64,000 bases of DNA from Rhodospirillales bacterium (GCA_025362815.1 JANYFG010000096.1:59940-123939), one strand, 5' to 3'; positions 1-9,870 are shown, numbered from the stretch's first letter. Numbers and translations are program-made. The notes: generated from the sequence alone by a model not told the origin.

Positions 1-186
1 CGGCAGATGCTCGTGCCAGAACGCCGCGATCACCGGAGCCCCCTGCTCGAACGGCGCGAAATGCGCCTGCCCGATCACCGTCCAGCGCGTGGTGGACAGC
101 GCGAAATCGAGATACCGCCCCAGCACGGCGGCCAGCATGCGCAGCGCGGCGGGATGACGCAGCAGGCGCTTCAGCACGGCGGGCAC
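1..186 (-). CDS. Lysophospholipid acyltransferase-family protein (DUF374), N-terminal part only
   Basis: The minus strand reads without a stop from a GTG at 186 to the window edge, giving 62 residues. They include a basic N-terminus (VLKRLLRHPAALRMLA), a segment RYLDFALSTTRWTVIG and the segment PVIAAFWHEHLP. This matches the opening of DUF374 proteins, which are inner-membrane acyltransferase-like enzymes related to LpxL-type and lysophospholipid acyltransferases. The FWHE segment is the family's usual lead-in to the catalytic region. The gene runs off the window, so the rest is unseen. It is divergent from rsmD. The GTG start is inferred because no ATG lies in frame nearby. Confidence 0.6.
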   Translation of the reverse strand, partial: MPAVLKRLLRHPAALRMLAAVLGRYLDFALSTTRWTVIGQAHFAPFEQGAPVIAAFWHEHLP

Positions 187-252
187 GGGGTGGACATCAT
201 GGCAGCGCCGGTAGCATGCATGGGGGGAGGCGGCAAACGAACGGGAGCACCG

Positions 253-798
253 GTGCGGATCATTGCAGGCGAATGGCGCGGACGCCTTCTTTCGGCCCCC
301 GCCGGCGCGGCCACGCGGCCCACCGCCGAGCGCATGCGCCAGGCCTTGTTCGACATGCTGATGCACGCCCCCTGGGCCGAAGGCGCCCTTTCCGGCGCCC
401 AGGTGCTGGATGCCTTCGCCGGCACCGGCGCGCTGGGGCTGGAAGCCCTGTCACGCGGCGCGGCGCGGGCGCATTTCATCGAGACCGACCGCCACGCCTT
501 GGCGGCGCTCCGCGCCAATGTCGGCGCCTGCAAGGCCGCTGATCGCGCCGTGGTGATGGCCGGAGACGCCTTGCGGCCGAAGCCGGGCGTGGCCTGCGGG
601 CTGGTGTTCCTCGACCCGCCCTACGGCCAGAACCTGGTTCCCAAGGCGCTGGCCGCGCTCACCCAGGCCGGATGGATCGCCCGGGGCGCCCTCGTGATCG
701 CCGAGACCGGACGCGAGGAGACGCTCGACCTGCCGTTCGACAAACAGGCCGAACGCCCCCATGGCGCCGCGGTGGTCACGGCCTGGCGAGCGATCTGA
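253..798 (+). CDS. rsmD: 16S rRNA (guanine(966)-N(2))-methyltransferase RsmD
   Basis: This SAM-dependent methyltransferase modifies G966 of 16S rRNA during 30S assembly. The start is placed at GTG 253, because family members usually begin M-R-I-I-A-G-x-W-R-G-R and a GGGAG box lies at 243-247. ATG codons at 220 and 199 are in frame but would add a glycine-rich tail. The SAM-binding motif I is VLDAFAGTGALGLEALSRG near residues 50-68, and the catalytic DPPYG motif has D121, P122, P123 and Y124. The 181-residue length is normal. It converges on the cupin gene, with 9 bp between stop codons. Confidence 0.93.
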   Translation: MRIIAGEWRGRLLSAPAGAATRPTAERMRQALFDMLMHAPWAEGALSGAQVLDAFAGTGALGLEALSRGAARAHFIETDRHALAALRANVGACKAADRAVVMAGDALRPKPGVACGLVFLDPPYGQNLVPKALAALTQAGWIARGALVIAETGREETLDLPFDKQAERPHGAAVVTAWRAI

Positions 799-807
799 CG
801 CGGGACT

Positions 808-1290
808 TCAAGGCCTGCGTTTGAAATCTGGATAGGGCGTGCCGTCCAGATGGGTGTATTTCGCGGGCGACCCGTCCGGCGTGGCCACCAGATCGAGACC
901 GGGATAAAACGCGCCGTCATCTTCCCGCCGCGTGCCGATCTCCAGCACCGTGGCGTCCTGCGCCGAGCGGTTCTGCAAATGATGGCCGTCCGGATCGCCC
1001 GCCCGGAAGCCGGCCGCGTCGCCAGCCCGCAAAACCTCCTCGCCGTCATCACCAACCAGCACCACCTCGCCGCTCAGCACATACACGAACTCGTCCGCCG
1101 TCGTCTGCCAGTGCCGCTGACTGGACCACGCCCCCGGCGGCAGCCGCAGCAGATTGACGCCGAACTGCGAAAGCCCGGCCGCATCGCCCAACCGCTTGCG
1201 CTCCCGCCCCAGGCAGGGCGTGTGAAAGGGCGGCGGATAGGTGGTGCCGACCACGCTTTGAAGGTGCGCCACGTCGATCTTCCTGCTCAT
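808..1290 (-). CDS. Cupin-domain protein
   Basis: A 160-residue single-domain cupin. The first cupin motif lies around residues 55-85 (HWQTTADEFVYVLSGEVVLV), then a glycine-rich turn leads to the second motif GDPDGHHLQN. The usual metal-binding H-x-H of motif 1 reads H-W-Q here, so metal ligation may be incomplete or altered. The conserved glutamate (DEFVYVLSG) and the motif 2 histidines are present. Substrate is unknown. Small cupins of this type are often annotated as sugar- or transcription-linked cupins in alphaproteobacteria. An AGG box lies about 7 bases before the ATG. It is transcribed toward rsmD and lies 24 bp downstream of the mutL 5' side's opposite end, with no clear operon. Confidence 0.8.
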   Translation of the reverse strand: MSRKIDVAHLQSVVGTTYPPPFHTPCLGRERKRLGDAAGLSQFGVNLLRLPPGAWSSQRHWQTTADEFVYVLSGEVVLVGDDGEEVLRAGDAAGFRAGDPDGHHLQNRSAQDATVLEIGTRREDDGAFYPGLDLVATPDGSPAKYTHLDGTPYPDFKRRP

Positions 1291-1314
1291 GGACCTGCCT
1301 TTCGAAATGGGGCG

Positions 1315-3069
1315 CTACCTTCGCCCGAACATCCGTTCAATCTCCGCCCGGCTTAGCCGCAGAAACGTGGGCCGCCCATGGCTGCACGTGGCGGCACGCG
1401 GCGTGGCCTCCATCTGGCGCAGCATCGCGTCCATCTCGGCCCCGCCCAGCCTGCGCCCGGCGCGGATGCTGCCGTGACAGGCCAGCCGCGCGATCACGGC
1501 GTCCAGCCGCGCCTCCAGCGCCGTGCTCTCATCCTGCTCGGCCAGTTCATCGGCGACATCGCGCAACAGCGGCGCAGGGTCCGGCGCCCCCAGCGCCGCC
1601 GGCATGGCGCGCACCAGGATGGCGCCGGCGCCGAACGCCTCGATCTCAAGGCCGAGATCGGCCAGGCTGTCCGCATGAAATGCCAGCCGCGCGGCATCGC
1701 CCGCCGGCATGTCCACCACCGCGGGGATCAGCAACGCCTGGCTGCGCACGCCGCCCGCCAGCATCTGGTCGCGAATGGCCTCATGCGTCAGCCGCTCATG
1801 CGCCGCGTGCTGGTCCACCAGAACCAGGCTGCCATCGCCGGCCACCGCGATGATGTAGGTGTCCAATACCTGCGCCACGGCGGCGCCCAACGGATGCGAT
1901 GCCGCGTCCGCCGCAGGCGCGATCACCCGCGCCTGCGGCACGCCCTGCATCGGCAATGCCGCCTCGCTGAACCCCCCGAACGTGGCGAACGCCGAATCGC
2001 GCGGCACCGGCGGGGTCGGGCGCATCGGCGGCATCAGGCGCATCGGCGGACGGCTTTGGAACTGCATGATCCCCGAAGGCGCCGCCGGCAGGGCCGCCCC
2101 CCCGGCCAAAGCGCGACCCACGGCGCCGATCACCAGCGCGCGCACCGCATCGGCGTCGGCGTAGCGCAATTCGGCCTTGGCCGGATGCACGTTCACATCC
2201 ACCGCCTCGGGCGGGATGGTCAGATACAGCGCCACCACCGCGAACCGCCCGGCGGCGATCACGTCGCGATAGGCCACGCGCACCGCCACGCGCAGCACCG
2301 GGTCCACCACCGGGCGGCCATTCACCACCAAGGCCTGCGCCGAAGCCGACGCGCGCGACACGCTGGGCGGCGCCACGAACCCCTCGATGCGCAGATCGCC
2401 GCGCACGGCATCGATCGCGATGGTGGTATCCGGGCCCAGCAACGCCGCAACCCGGGCGGCGCGCGGCTGGCCCGGCAGATCGAACGCCACCCGGCCATCG
2501 GTCTCGAAGCGGAACGCCACATCGGGCGCGGCCAAGGCCAGCCGGCGGATCGCGGCCTCCACGGCATCCGCCTCGGCGCGCGGCGATTTCAGGAATTTGC
2601 GCCGCGCGGGCGTGGCGTAGAACAGGTCGGCCACCTCCACGCGCGTGCCGGGCGGGCCCGCGGCCGGCTGCACCGCGCCCACCACGCCGCCCACCACCCC
2701 GATCGCATACGCGCTGTCCGCGTCGCGGCTGCGCGAGGTGATGTGCAGCCGCGCCGCCGCCCCGATGCTGGGCAAGGCCTCGCCGCGAAATCCCAGCGTG
2801 GAGATCCGCACCAGCTGATCGTCGGTGAGCTTGGACGTGCAATGCCGCTGCACGCACAGGGCGAGCTCCGCCGCGTTCATGCCGATCCCGTCATCGGTGA
2901 TTTCCATCCGCGTGATGCCGCCGCCCGCGATGGCCACGCGAATGCGGGTGGCGCCGGCATCCAGCGCGTTCTCCACCAACTCGCGCGCCGCGGCGGCGGG
3001 CCGCTCGATCACCTCGCCGGCCGCGATCCGGTTCACCACCGCATCGGAGAGCAGGCGTATGCGGCTCAT
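1315..3069 (-). CDS. mutL: DNA mismatch repair protein MutL
   Basis: A 584-residue MutL, the matchmaker ATPase that links MutS mismatch recognition to strand removal. The GHKL ATPase motifs are near the N-terminus: NRIAAGEVIERP, ELVENALDAGAT, DDGIGM and GFRGEALPSI. A proline-rich linker of about 50 residues precedes the C-terminal dimerisation domain. That domain carries DQHA at residues 419-422 with E425 and E430, fitting the metal-binding DQHA(x)2E(x)4E endonuclease motif, so this MutL probably nicks DNA itself, as expected outside the MutH-containing gammaproteobacteria. The C-terminal HGRP motif reads C-S-HGRP. ATG 3069 is chosen because the family begins just before the ATPase helix. The upstream in-frame extension is not conserved-looking. 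Confidence 0.96.
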   Translation of the reverse strand: MSRIRLLSDAVVNRIAAGEVIERPAAAARELVENALDAGATRIRVAIAGGGITRMEITDDGIGMNAAELALCVQRHCTSKLTDDQLVRISTLGFRGEALPSIGAAARLHITSRSRDADSAYAIGVVGGVVGAVQPAAGPPGTRVEVADLFYATPARRKFLKSPRAEADAVEAAIRRLALAAPDVAFRFETDGRVAFDLPGQPRAARVAALLGPDTTIAIDAVRGDLRIEGFVAPPSVSRASASAQALVVNGRPVVDPVLRVAVRVAYRDVIAAGRFAVVALYLTIPPEAVDVNVHPAKAELRYADADAVRALVIGAVGRALAGGAALPAAPSGIMQFQSRPPMRLMPPMRPTPPVPRDSAFATFGGFSEAALPMQGVPQARVIAPAADAASHPLGAAVAQVLDTYIIAVAGDGSLVLVDQHAAHERLTHEAIRDQMLAGGVRSQALLIPAVVDMPAGDAARLAFHADSLADLGLEIEAFGAGAILVRAMPAALGAPDPAPLLRDVADELAEQDESTALEARLDAVIARLACHGSIRAGRRLGGAEMDAMLRQMEATPRAATCSHGRPTFLRLSRAEIERMFGRR

Positions 3070-3126
3070 CGCCGGATCATGACGTGTGGGCGCGTCAGGC
3101 TCTCGTTGACCGACGCGCGCCACACC

Positions 3127-4839
3127 CTAATCCTCGCCGCGAAGCGCCCGGAAACGGGCGATCAGCGCGTTGGTGGAATGGTCGTGATCACCCTCGGGCG
3201 CGCCTGGCGCCAGGTCCGGCAGCAGCCCCGCCGCCAACGCCTTGCCCAGCTCCACGCCCCACTGGTCGAAGCTGTTGATCCCCCAGATGCAGCCCTGCAC
3301 GGCCACCTTGTGCTCATACAGCGCGATCAGCCGGCCCAGCGCGAACGCGTCCAACCTGCCGGACAGGATGGTGATGCTCGGCCGGTTGCCGTCGAACACC
3401 CGATGCGGCGCCACCGCGGCGATGCTGGCCTCAGACACGCCCTTGGCCCGCATCTCGGCCTCCACCTCGGCCAGGCCGCGCCCGCGCAACAGCGCCTCGG
3501 CCTGCGCGAAGGCGTGCGCCGCGAGGATCCGGTGCGCCTCCGGCCGGTCGTGATCGGGGGTGGCGGCGAGGATGAAATCAACAGGGACCACGGACGTGCC
3601 CTGGTGGATCAGCTGCATGAAGCTGTGCTGCGCGTTGGTGCCGGGCTCGCCGAACACCACCGGGCAGGTCAGCTGGCGCACCCGGCGCCCATCGAGCCCG
3701 GTGGACTTCCCGTTGCTCTCCATCTCCAGCTGCTGGAGATAGGCCGGAAACCGGCGCAGCCTGTCGTCGTAGGCCAGCACGCACTGGGCGCGATACTGGC
3801 ATACATCCACATGCCAGATCCCCGCCAGTGCCAGCAGCACCGGCAGGTTGGTGGCGAACGGCGCCGCGCGGAAATGCGCGTCCATCGCCGCCGCCCCGGC
3901 CAGCATCGCCTGGAACGCGTCGAACCCCGCCGCCAGCGCGATCGACAGGCCCACCGGCGACCACAGCGAGAACCGTCCGCCCACCCAGTCGCGAAAGCCG
4001 AACACGCGGTCCGGCCGGATGCCGAACGACGCCACGGCGGCCAGATTGGTGGACAGCGCCACGAAATGATCGGCCACCGCCGGCTCACCCAGCGCCTCCG
4101 ACAGCCAGGCCCGGGCGGCGGCCGCGTTGGTGGCCGTCTCCTGCGTGGTGAAGGTTTTCGACGCCACCAGCACCAGCGTGCGCGCCGGGTCAAGCCCGCG
4201 AATGGCGGCGGCAAAGCCATGACCGTCGACATTGGACAGAAAACGCGCCCGCAGCCTGGGGCCATGCGCCACCGTCAGCGCCTCGGTCGCCATCAGCGGG
4301 CCGAGATCGGAGCCGCCGATGCCGATGTTCAGAACATCCGTGAACACCGCCCCGGTGGCGCCGCGAATCCGGCCGTCATGCACGCCGGACACGAACTCGC
4401 CCATCCGGCCCAGCTCGGCGCTGGCCAGGGCCGACGCGTCCTCGCGATCCCCCCCAAGGTGACCACCGGCCACATCCGCCGACAGCGCGGCATCCGGGCC
4501 GTCGCGCAGCGCCATGTGCATCGCGGCGCGGCCTTCGGTGACATTGACGACGTCGCCGGCGAACAACCTGTCGCGAAACAGGCTGAGCCCGGCGGCGCGC
4601 GACAGCGCGTGCAACACCTCCAGCGCCGCGTCGTCCAGCGACGTCTTGGAAAAATCGATGACGAGATCGTCGAGCACGGCGGTGTAGCGGCTGGCGCGAC
4701 CAGGATCGCCTTCGAACAGCGCGCGAATGTCATGCGCGCCGGCCCGCGTGCCGCCTTGTTCGGGCGCCCCCAGGGCACGCAGCGCATCCCATGCCTGCAA
4801 CAGCGTGGTTTTGTCGGGGAAGCCGGGATCAACCGTCAT
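3127..4839 (-). CDS. pgi: Glucose-6-phosphate isomerase
   Basis: A 570-residue cytoplasmic isomerase that interconverts glucose-6-phosphate and fructose-6-phosphate. Family signatures visible are NIGIGGSDLGP in the first SIS fold, GGRFSLWSPVGLS, and the C-terminal signature SFDQWGVELGK. Catalytic Glu, His and Lys positions lie in ESNGKSTGLDG, the segment QLIHQGT and the FDQWGVELGK region. The length is typical. It lies upstream of mutL on the same strand with 57 bp between them, so co-transcription is possible but not shown by overlap. Confidence 0.97.
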   Translation of the reverse strand: MTVDPGFPDKTTLLQAWDALRALGAPEQGGTRAGAHDIRALFEGDPGRASRYTAVLDDLVIDFSKTSLDDAALEVLHALSRAAGLSLFRDRLFAGDVVNVTEGRAAMHMALRDGPDAALSADVAGGHLGGDREDASALASAELGRMGEFVSGVHDGRIRGATGAVFTDVLNIGIGGSDLGPLMATEALTVAHGPRLRARFLSNVDGHGFAAAIRGLDPARTLVLVASKTFTTQETATNAAAARAWLSEALGEPAVADHFVALSTNLAAVASFGIRPDRVFGFRDWVGGRFSLWSPVGLSIALAAGFDAFQAMLAGAAAMDAHFRAAPFATNLPVLLALAGIWHVDVCQYRAQCVLAYDDRLRRFPAYLQQLEMESNGKSTGLDGRRVRQLTCPVVFGEPGTNAQHSFMQLIHQGTSVVPVDFILAATPDHDRPEAHRILAAHAFAQAEALLRGRGLAEVEAEMRAKGVSEASIAAVAPHRVFDGNRPSITILSGRLDAFALGRLIALYEHKVAVQGCIWGINSFDQWGVELGKALAAGLLPDLAPGAPEGDHDHSTNALIARFRALRGED

Positions 4840-4896
4840 GTTGCACCTCGCGCAGGGTCAGACAAACCGCAAGGCGTGCGGGCGAGCCGATCGGCG

Positions 4897-5460
4897 TCAG
4901 AAAATCCCGTCCAGCAGCCCGGTTGCCCGGCGCTGGATGATCGCGGTGTCCCCCGATTCGACCGACTGCCCCAAAGCGGCGTTCTCACGCAGGCGCTTGG
5001 CCTCGCGCGTGGGGTCCACCACCACGCCCGGTGGCGGCGCGGCGCGCCAGAACATCAGCCGGTCCGTCAGGCTCCGATCGCTCGACTGCAGAGAGGCCTC
5101 CTTGTTCACATCGTTGCGGATGGACGACGGCACGGACGGCCCGGCGGCACCAAGCAACGCCTTCTCGCCGGGCGACTGCGCGATGTTGCCGGCCAAGGCC
5201 GCCTGCGGGTTCAGCGCGGCCTCGGCCGAGGCACTCGCCGAGCGCTCCTGCGGCCGCGTGGCGCCGGGGCTGGGCGGACGAATGCTGAAATCGGGCGGCA
5301 TCGACAGCGGCGCGCGGGTGGTGACGGTGAACTCGTCCGGCACGTCGCGCGTCAGACCGATATTGCGCGACAGCTCGTCCCCGCTGCATGCGGCCAGGCC
5401 GAAGGCGACCGGAATGAGCAGGATGACGGCGCGCGGGCGAAGCTTGAAAAGTGGGGCCAT
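4897..5460 (-). CDS. DUF3035 domain lipoprotein
   Basis: A 187-residue secreted lipoprotein. Residues 1-25 are a signal peptide with a lipobox FGLAAC followed by SGDE, so the mature protein starts at the lipid-modified cysteine. The Asp soon after Cys does not prove the final membrane. The rest is a DUF3035-type sequence, with PDEFTVTTRAPLSMPPDF as the recognisable core, and is otherwise proline- and alanine-rich and probably disordered. DUF3035 genes commonly sit next to lspA in alphaproteobacteria, as here (47 bp downstream of lspA). Function is unknown. It may share the ileS-lspA transcript. Confidence 0.88.
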   Translation of the reverse strand: MAPLFKLRPRAVILLIPVAFGLAACSGDELSRNIGLTRDVPDEFTVTTRAPLSMPPDFSIRPPSPGATRPQERSASASAEAALNPQAALAGNIAQSPGEKALLGAAGPSVPSSIRNDVNKEASLQSSDRSLTDRLMFWRAAPPPGVVVDPTREAKRLRENAALGQSVESGDTAIIQRRATGLLDGIF

Positions 5461-5507
5461 ACCGTAATTCCTAGCGCCGCGCCGCAGGCGGAGCAAGCGC
5501 CCTGCGC

Positions 5508-5990
5508 TCAGTCGGGCTGCACCGCCGGTTTGGACCGAAGGCTGTCCAGCACCAGCGCCGCCACACCGCACACGATGGCGGCGTCGGCCACGTTGAACAC
5601 ATACCAGGAAAATCCGAAGGCATGCGCGTGCAGGAAATCCACCACCGCGCCGAAACGCGCGCGGTCGATCACGTTGCCCACCGCACCGCCGGCGATGGCG
5701 CCCAGGGCCACCGCCACCATGCGGCTTTCGGCCCGGCGCAGCCACAGGAACAAGGCCACCACCACCAGCACCGCCACCCCGCCCAACACCCAGGCGGCGG
5801 CGTCCCCCAGCCCGCCCAGCAGGCCGAACGTCACGCCCTTGTTCCACACCATCGTGAAATTCAGGAACGGCAGAACGGCCACGCTGCCCACGCTCGGCAG
5901 ATCCAAACCGTCCAGAATCCAGGCCTTGCTGGCCTGGTCGGCGGCCAGCACCACCGCCGAGGCCACCAGGCCCGATCGCATGTGGTTCAT
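5508..5990 (-). CDS. lspA: Lipoprotein signal peptidase (signal peptidase II)
   Basis: A 160-residue inner-membrane aspartyl protease that removes signal peptides from diacylglyceryl-modified prolipoproteins. Four hydrophobic helices are visible. The catalytic aspartates lie in GNVIDR and in FNVADA, and the conserved Asn-Lys pair of the family is in [11 protein letters not shown]. The ATG at 5990 overlaps the ileS stop by four bases (ATGA), so the two are translationally coupled, an arrangement common across bacteria. Its downstream neighbour on the same strand is itself a lipoprotein. Confidence 0.95.
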   Translation of the reverse strand: MNHMRSGLVASAVVLAADQASKAWILDGLDLPSVGSVAVLPFLNFTMVWNKGVTFGLLGGLGDAAAWVLGGVAVLVVVALFLWLRRAESRMVAVALGAIAGGAVGNVIDRARFGAVVDFLHAHAFGFSWYVFNVADAAIVCGVAALVLDSLRSKPAVQPD

Positions 5991-8788
5991 GCCACAACCG
6001 CGGCACAGGCAAGGTGATCCACCGCATCGGCGCAGCGCAGGCACAAGGCGGCATGCGCCGCAACCGTGCCCACCTCCGGCAACACCCGCCAGCACCGCGC
6101 ACATTTGTCGCCCACCGCCACCTGAACCGAAAGACTGTCGCCGGGCACGGCGGCCGAGACGATGGCCAGCTCCGCCCATTCCGGCAACGCCATGATCGAC
6201 ACCTCGGCGGGCGTGAGCGTGACGGCGGCCTGCAACGACGACTTCACGCCGCCGTTCTTGCGCAAGGTTTCGATCTCGGTGGTGATCACCCGCCGCTGCT
6301 CACGGATCGCGCGCCACCGCTCCGCCAACGCCGGGTCCCGCCACGAGGCCGGCAACTCGGGCGTGGCCTGCAGATGCACCGATCCCTCATCGCCGAAGCG
6401 CGACACCCAGGCCTCCTCGGCGGTGAACACCAGCACCGGGGCGAACCAGAGGCACAGGCAGCGATGCAGATGGTCCAGCACGGTGCGCGCCGCCCGCCTG
6501 CGCAAACTGTCCGGCCGATCGCAATAAAGCGCGTCCTTGCGCACGTCGAAGTAGAACGCCGACAGGTCCGTGGCGCAGAAATGGTGCAGCGCCGGCACCA
6601 CGCCGGTCCAGTCATAGCTGGTGGTGGCATGACGGATCAGGGCGTCCAGCTCCGCCAGGCGATGCAGCACGAACCGCTCCAGCTCCGGCATGTCCGCCTC
6701 GGCCACGCGCTCGGCCTCGGTGAAGCCATCCAGCGAGCCCAGCACCCAGCGCAGCGTGTTACGGATGCGGCGATACAGTTCCGCCTGCTGCTTCAGGATC
6801 TCCGGCCCGATGCGCAGATCCTCCGTCGTGTCGGAATTCATCACCCACAGGCGCAGAATATCGGCGCCGTACTTGTCCGACACCTCCTGCGGCGCCGTCA
6901 CGTTGCCGAGCGACTTGCTCATCTTGCGGCCCTGCTCGTCCAGCACGAAGCCATGCGTCAGGATCGCCTTGAACGGCGCCCGGCCGCGCGTGCCCACCCC
7001 TTCCAGCAACGAGGAATGAAACCAGCCGCGATGCTGGTCGCTGCCTTCGAGATAAAGATCGGCCGGCCACGGCAGGCCCCGCGCCTCCAGCGTGAAGGCG
7101 TAGGTGCAGCCCGATTCGAACCACACGTCCACGATGTCCATCACCTGCTCGTAGGCGGCGGGATCGTAGTCGTTGCCCAGGAACCGGCTGGCATCGGACG
7201 CATACCAGGCATCGGCGCCTTCCGCTGTGAACGCCGCCACGATGCGTTCCACCACCGCCTCGTCGCGCAACGGGGTGCCCGTCGCCTTTTCCACGAAAAC
7301 CGGGATCGGCACGCCCCAGGCGCGCTGGCGGCTGATGCACCAGTCGGGCCGGCCCGCGATCATGGCGCCGATGCGGTTGCGGCCCTGGTCGGGCACGAAC
7401 ACCGTGTCGTCGATGGCCGCCAGCGCCTTGGCGCGGATGCCATCTGGTCCATCCATACGAATGAACCATTGCGGCGTGGCGCGGAAGATCAGCGGCGCCT
7501 TGGACCGCCAGCTATGCGGATACGAGTGCACGAATTTCGTGGTCGCCAGCAACATGCCGGCCTCGGTCAGCGCCGCGATCACGGGGGGCGCGGCCTTGTA
7601 GACATGCACGCCCTCGAACCCCGGCGCAAAATGCGTCAGCGTGCCGTCATCGGCCACCGTCTCCGGCACGTCCAGCCCATGCGCACGACCCAGCGCGAAG
7701 TCGTCCTCGCCGTGGCTGGGCGCGATATGCACCAGCCCGGTGCCCTGCTCGGTGGTCACGAACTCGGCCGCCAGAACCGGCACCTGGTGCGGATAGCCGG
7801 AAGCGGCCAGCGGGTGGGCGCAGATCGTGCCTTCCAGCATGGCGCCGGTCATCACCTGCAGCACATGATGCGTCGCCACCTTCACGTCGGCGCAGAACTT
7901 CGCGAGCAGCTCCAGCGCCACCACCACAACCTCGCCCGGGCGCGCCAGCGAGCCGTCTTTCACCTGGTCCAGCCGCACCACGGCGTAGTCGATCGCGGCC
8001 CCACACGCGATCGCGCGGTTGCCCGGCATCGTCCACGGCGTCGTCGTCCAGATCACCACCGACGCGCCCGCAAGCGCGGCCACCGCGGACGACACCACGG
8101 GAAACCGCACCGTGATCGTGGTGCTGGTATGGTCGTGATATTCGATCTCCGCCTCGGCCAGGGCAGTCTTCTCGACCGGCGACCACATCACCGGCCGCAG
8201 CCCGCGATACAGCGCGCCGTTCAGCAAAAACTTGCAGATCTCGCCGGCGATGATCGCCTCGGAGCCGAAATCCATCGTGGCGTAGCGCGCGGGCCAGTCG
8301 CCCTCCACGCCCAGCCTGCGAAACTCGTCGGACTGAACCTTCACCCATTCGGCGGCGTAGGCGCGGCACTCGGCGCGGAACTGCAGCACCGGCACCTCGT
8401 CCTTGTTGCGCTTCTCGGCGCGATACCGCTCCTCGATCTTCCACTCGATGGGCAGCCCGTGGCAGTCCCAGCCCGGGATATACAACGCATCCTGACCCGC
8501 CATCTGGCGCGACCGGTTGACCACGTCTTTCAGGATCTTGTTCAGCGCGTGGCCGATATGAAGATGGCCGTTCGCATAGGGCGGGCCGTCATGCAGGATG
8601 AATTTCTCGCGGCCGGCGCGGGACTCCCGCAGCTTGTCCCACAGCCCCATCGCCTGCCAGCGCGCCAGGATGCCCGGCTCCTTGCCCGGCAGATCGCCGC
8701 GCATGGGGAAATCCGTCTGCGGCAGAAACACGGTGCTGCGATAGTCGGTCGTCGGTGTCTGATCGGTCATGGGGGTCTCGTGCGACAT
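5987..8788 (-). CDS. ileS: Isoleucyl-tRNA synthetase
   Basis: A class I aminoacyl-tRNA synthetase of about 933 residues charging tRNA-Ile. The ATP-binding HIGH motif is HIGHALNK near the N-terminus and the KMSKS loop is [12 protein letters not shown]. The CP1 editing insertion lies between them, and a C-terminal zinc-type Cys set (CARCW...CLRC) is present. The start is uncertain between ATG 8788 and ATG 8770, because neither has a strong ribosome-binding site; the upstream extension to 8821 is not supported. It is coupled by 4 bp to lspA. Three tandem hairpins lie just upstream. Confidence 0.96.
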   Translation of the reverse strand: MSHETPMTDQTPTTDYRSTVFLPQTDFPMRGDLPGKEPGILARWQAMGLWDKLRESRAGREKFILHDGPPYANGHLHIGHALNKILKDVVNRSRQMAGQDALYIPGWDCHGLPIEWKIEERYRAEKRNKDEVPVLQFRAECRAYAAEWVKVQSDEFRRLGVEGDWPARYATMDFGSEAIIAGEICKFLLNGALYRGLRPVMWSPVEKTALAEAEIEYHDHTSTTITVRFPVVSSAVAALAGASVVIWTTTPWTMPGNRAIACGAAIDYAVVRLDQVKDGSLARPGEVVVVALELLAKFCADVKVATHHVLQVMTGAMLEGTICAHPLAASGYPHQVPVLAAEFVTTEQGTGLVHIAPSHGEDDFALGRAHGLDVPETVADDGTLTHFAPGFEGVHVYKAAPPVIAALTEAGMLLATTKFVHSYPHSWRSKAPLIFRATPQWFIRMDGPDGIRAKALAAIDDTVFVPDQGRNRIGAMIAGRPDWCISRQRAWGVPIPVFVEKATGTPLRDEAVVERIVAAFTAEGADAWYASDASRFLGNDYDPAAYEQVMDIVDVWFESGCTYAFTLEARGLPWPADLYLEGSDQHRGWFHSSLLEGVGTRGRAPFKAILTHGFVLDEQGRKMSKSLGNVTAPQEVSDKYGADILRLWVMNSDTTEDLRIGPEILKQQAELYRRIRNTLRWVLGSLDGFTEAERVAEADMPELERFVLHRLAELDALIRHATTSYDWTGVVPALHHFCATDLSAFYFDVRKDALYCDRPDSLRRRAARTVLDHLHRCLCLWFAPVLVFTAEEAWVSRFGDEGSVHLQATPELPASWRDPALAERWRAIREQRRVITTEIETLRKNGGVKSSLQAAVTLTPAEVSIMALPEWAELAIVSAAVPGDSLSVQVAVGDKCARCWRVLPEVGTVAAHAALCLRCADAVDHLACAAVVA

Positions 8789-8818
8789 TGTCGCGTCAGG
8801 AGCAAGGGCGTGGACCTG

Positions 8819-8888
8819 CACCGGCGGAAAGCCGGTGTGAAAATAACCGGCGCAAAGCCGGTCAGAAAATAACCGGCGCAGCGCCGGT
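8819..8888. repeat. Three tandem GC-rich hairpins upstream of ileS
   Basis: Three short inverted repeats follow each other at 26-27 bp spacing. Stem 1 is CACCGGC/GCCGGTG (8819-8825 with 8831-8837), stem 2 ACCGGC/GCCGGT (8846-8851 with 8857-8862) and stem 3 ACCGGC/GCCGGT (8872-8877 with 8883-8888). They are separated by A-rich spacers GTGAAAATA and CAGAAAATA. The array lies in the 140-bp gap between ribF and ileS, so it would sit in the ribF 3' end or the ileS leader. It could be a terminator/attenuator or a REP-like array. Confidence 0.75.
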
Positions 8889-8928
8889 CAGATAATTCGC
8901 GCGGTCAACATCCTGTCCATGATCGAAA

Positions 8929-9870
8929 CTATGCGGAAAGCCCGCTCCACGGGTCAAGCGCCGCGCGCGCATGGGCGGCATCCGCCACGATCTGCGCGCG
9001 CAGGGCGTCGAAACTCTCGAACTTTTGCTCGGCGCGCAGAAATTCGTGCAGCGACACGGCGATCTCCTGGCCGTACAGATCTCCCTCGAAATCGAATAGA
9101 TGGGCCTCCAGCCGGCTGATGGCGCCCTCGGCCACCGTGGGCCTGCGGCCGATATTGGCCACGCCCGCCACCACGCGCCCATCCGCCAGCCGCGCGCGCA
9201 CCGCATACACGCCACGCGCCGGTTCCAGATGCGCGCCCAGTGCCACGTTCGCCGTGGGAAACCCGATCGTCCGCCCCCGCTTGTCGCCATGCGCCACCAC
9301 GCCGGTGATCGCCCACGGGCGGCCCAGCAGTTCGCTCGCGCGCTCGGGATAGCCATCCTGCAACGCACGCCGCACCCGGCTGGACGAGATCGGGCCGGAT
9401 CCGTCCATCAGCGGCGGCACCAGCGACAGGCCGATGCCGAGCGTCTCGCACAGCGACGCCAACAGCGTGGCATTGCCGCCGCGCCGATGCCCGAACGCGA
9501 AATCCACCCCGCACGCCACATGCACGGCCCCGAGGCTGCCATGCAGCACGTCGCGGACGAACGCATCGGCCGTGAGGTCGCTGAACGCCGCATCGAACCG
9601 GATCTCGACGATGTGGCGCACGCCAAGCCCTGCCAGCAGCGCCGCGCGCACCGGGGAGGGGGTGAGGCGAAACGGCGGATCGTCCGGCCGGAACAAGGCG
9701 CGCGGATGCGGCTCGAACGTCACCACCCCCAGCGGCGCATCCGGCCGCGCGCTATGGGCGGCGTGCAGCAGATGCGCGTGACCGCGATGCACCCCGTCGA
9801 AATTGCCCAGCGCCAGCACGCAGCCGCGCGCCGCCTCGGGGATGTCGCGCCAGTCGGGATGCAGGGTCAT
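8929..9870 (-). CDS. ribF: Bifunctional riboflavin kinase / FAD synthetase
   Basis: A 313-residue enzyme that converts riboflavin to FMN and FMN to FAD. The N-terminal FAD synthetase module has the nucleotide-binding LALGNFDGVHRGH, then GVDFAFGHRRGGN and SSSRVRRAL. The C-terminal riboflavin kinase module has GRTIGFPTANVAL, VYAVRARL, GVANIGRRPT and a terminal HLFDFEGDLYGQ. Length and domain order are standard. The ATG overlaps the stop of the upstream double-GNAT gene by 4 bp (ATGA), so both are co-translated. The ribF-ileS-lspA order is frequent in bacteria. Hairpins separate ribF from ileS. Confidence 0.96.
   Translation of the reverse strand: MTLHPDWRDIPEAARGCVLALGNFDGVHRGHAHLLHAAHSARPDAPLGVVTFEPHPRALFRPDDPPFRLTPSPVRAALLAGLGVRHIVEIRFDAAFSDLTADAFVRDVLHGSLGAVHVACGVDFAFGHRRGGNATLLASLCETLGIGLSLVPPLMDGSGPISSSRVRRALQDGYPERASELLGRPWAITGVVAHGDKRGRTIGFPTANVALGAHLEPARGVYAVRARLADGRVVAGVANIGRRPTVAEGAISRLEAHLFDFEGDLYGQEIAVSLHEFLRAEQKFESFDALRAQIVADAAHARAALDPWSGLSA

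Noticed and set aside
1378..6195. A 1605-codon open frame on the plus strand opposite mutL, pgi and lspA.
   Set aside because: High GC content removes stops from antisense frames. The product is His/Arg/Gln-rich with no domain, while the opposite strand has well-known enzymes with intact motifs.
6014..8872. A 952-codon plus-strand frame over ileS.
   Set aside because: It is the antisense of ileS, with the same Arg/His-rich composition and no family motif.
8819..8888. A possible CRISPR-like array.
   Set aside because: Spacers are nearly identical and only 9 bp long, and no cas genes are near; these are tandem hairpins.
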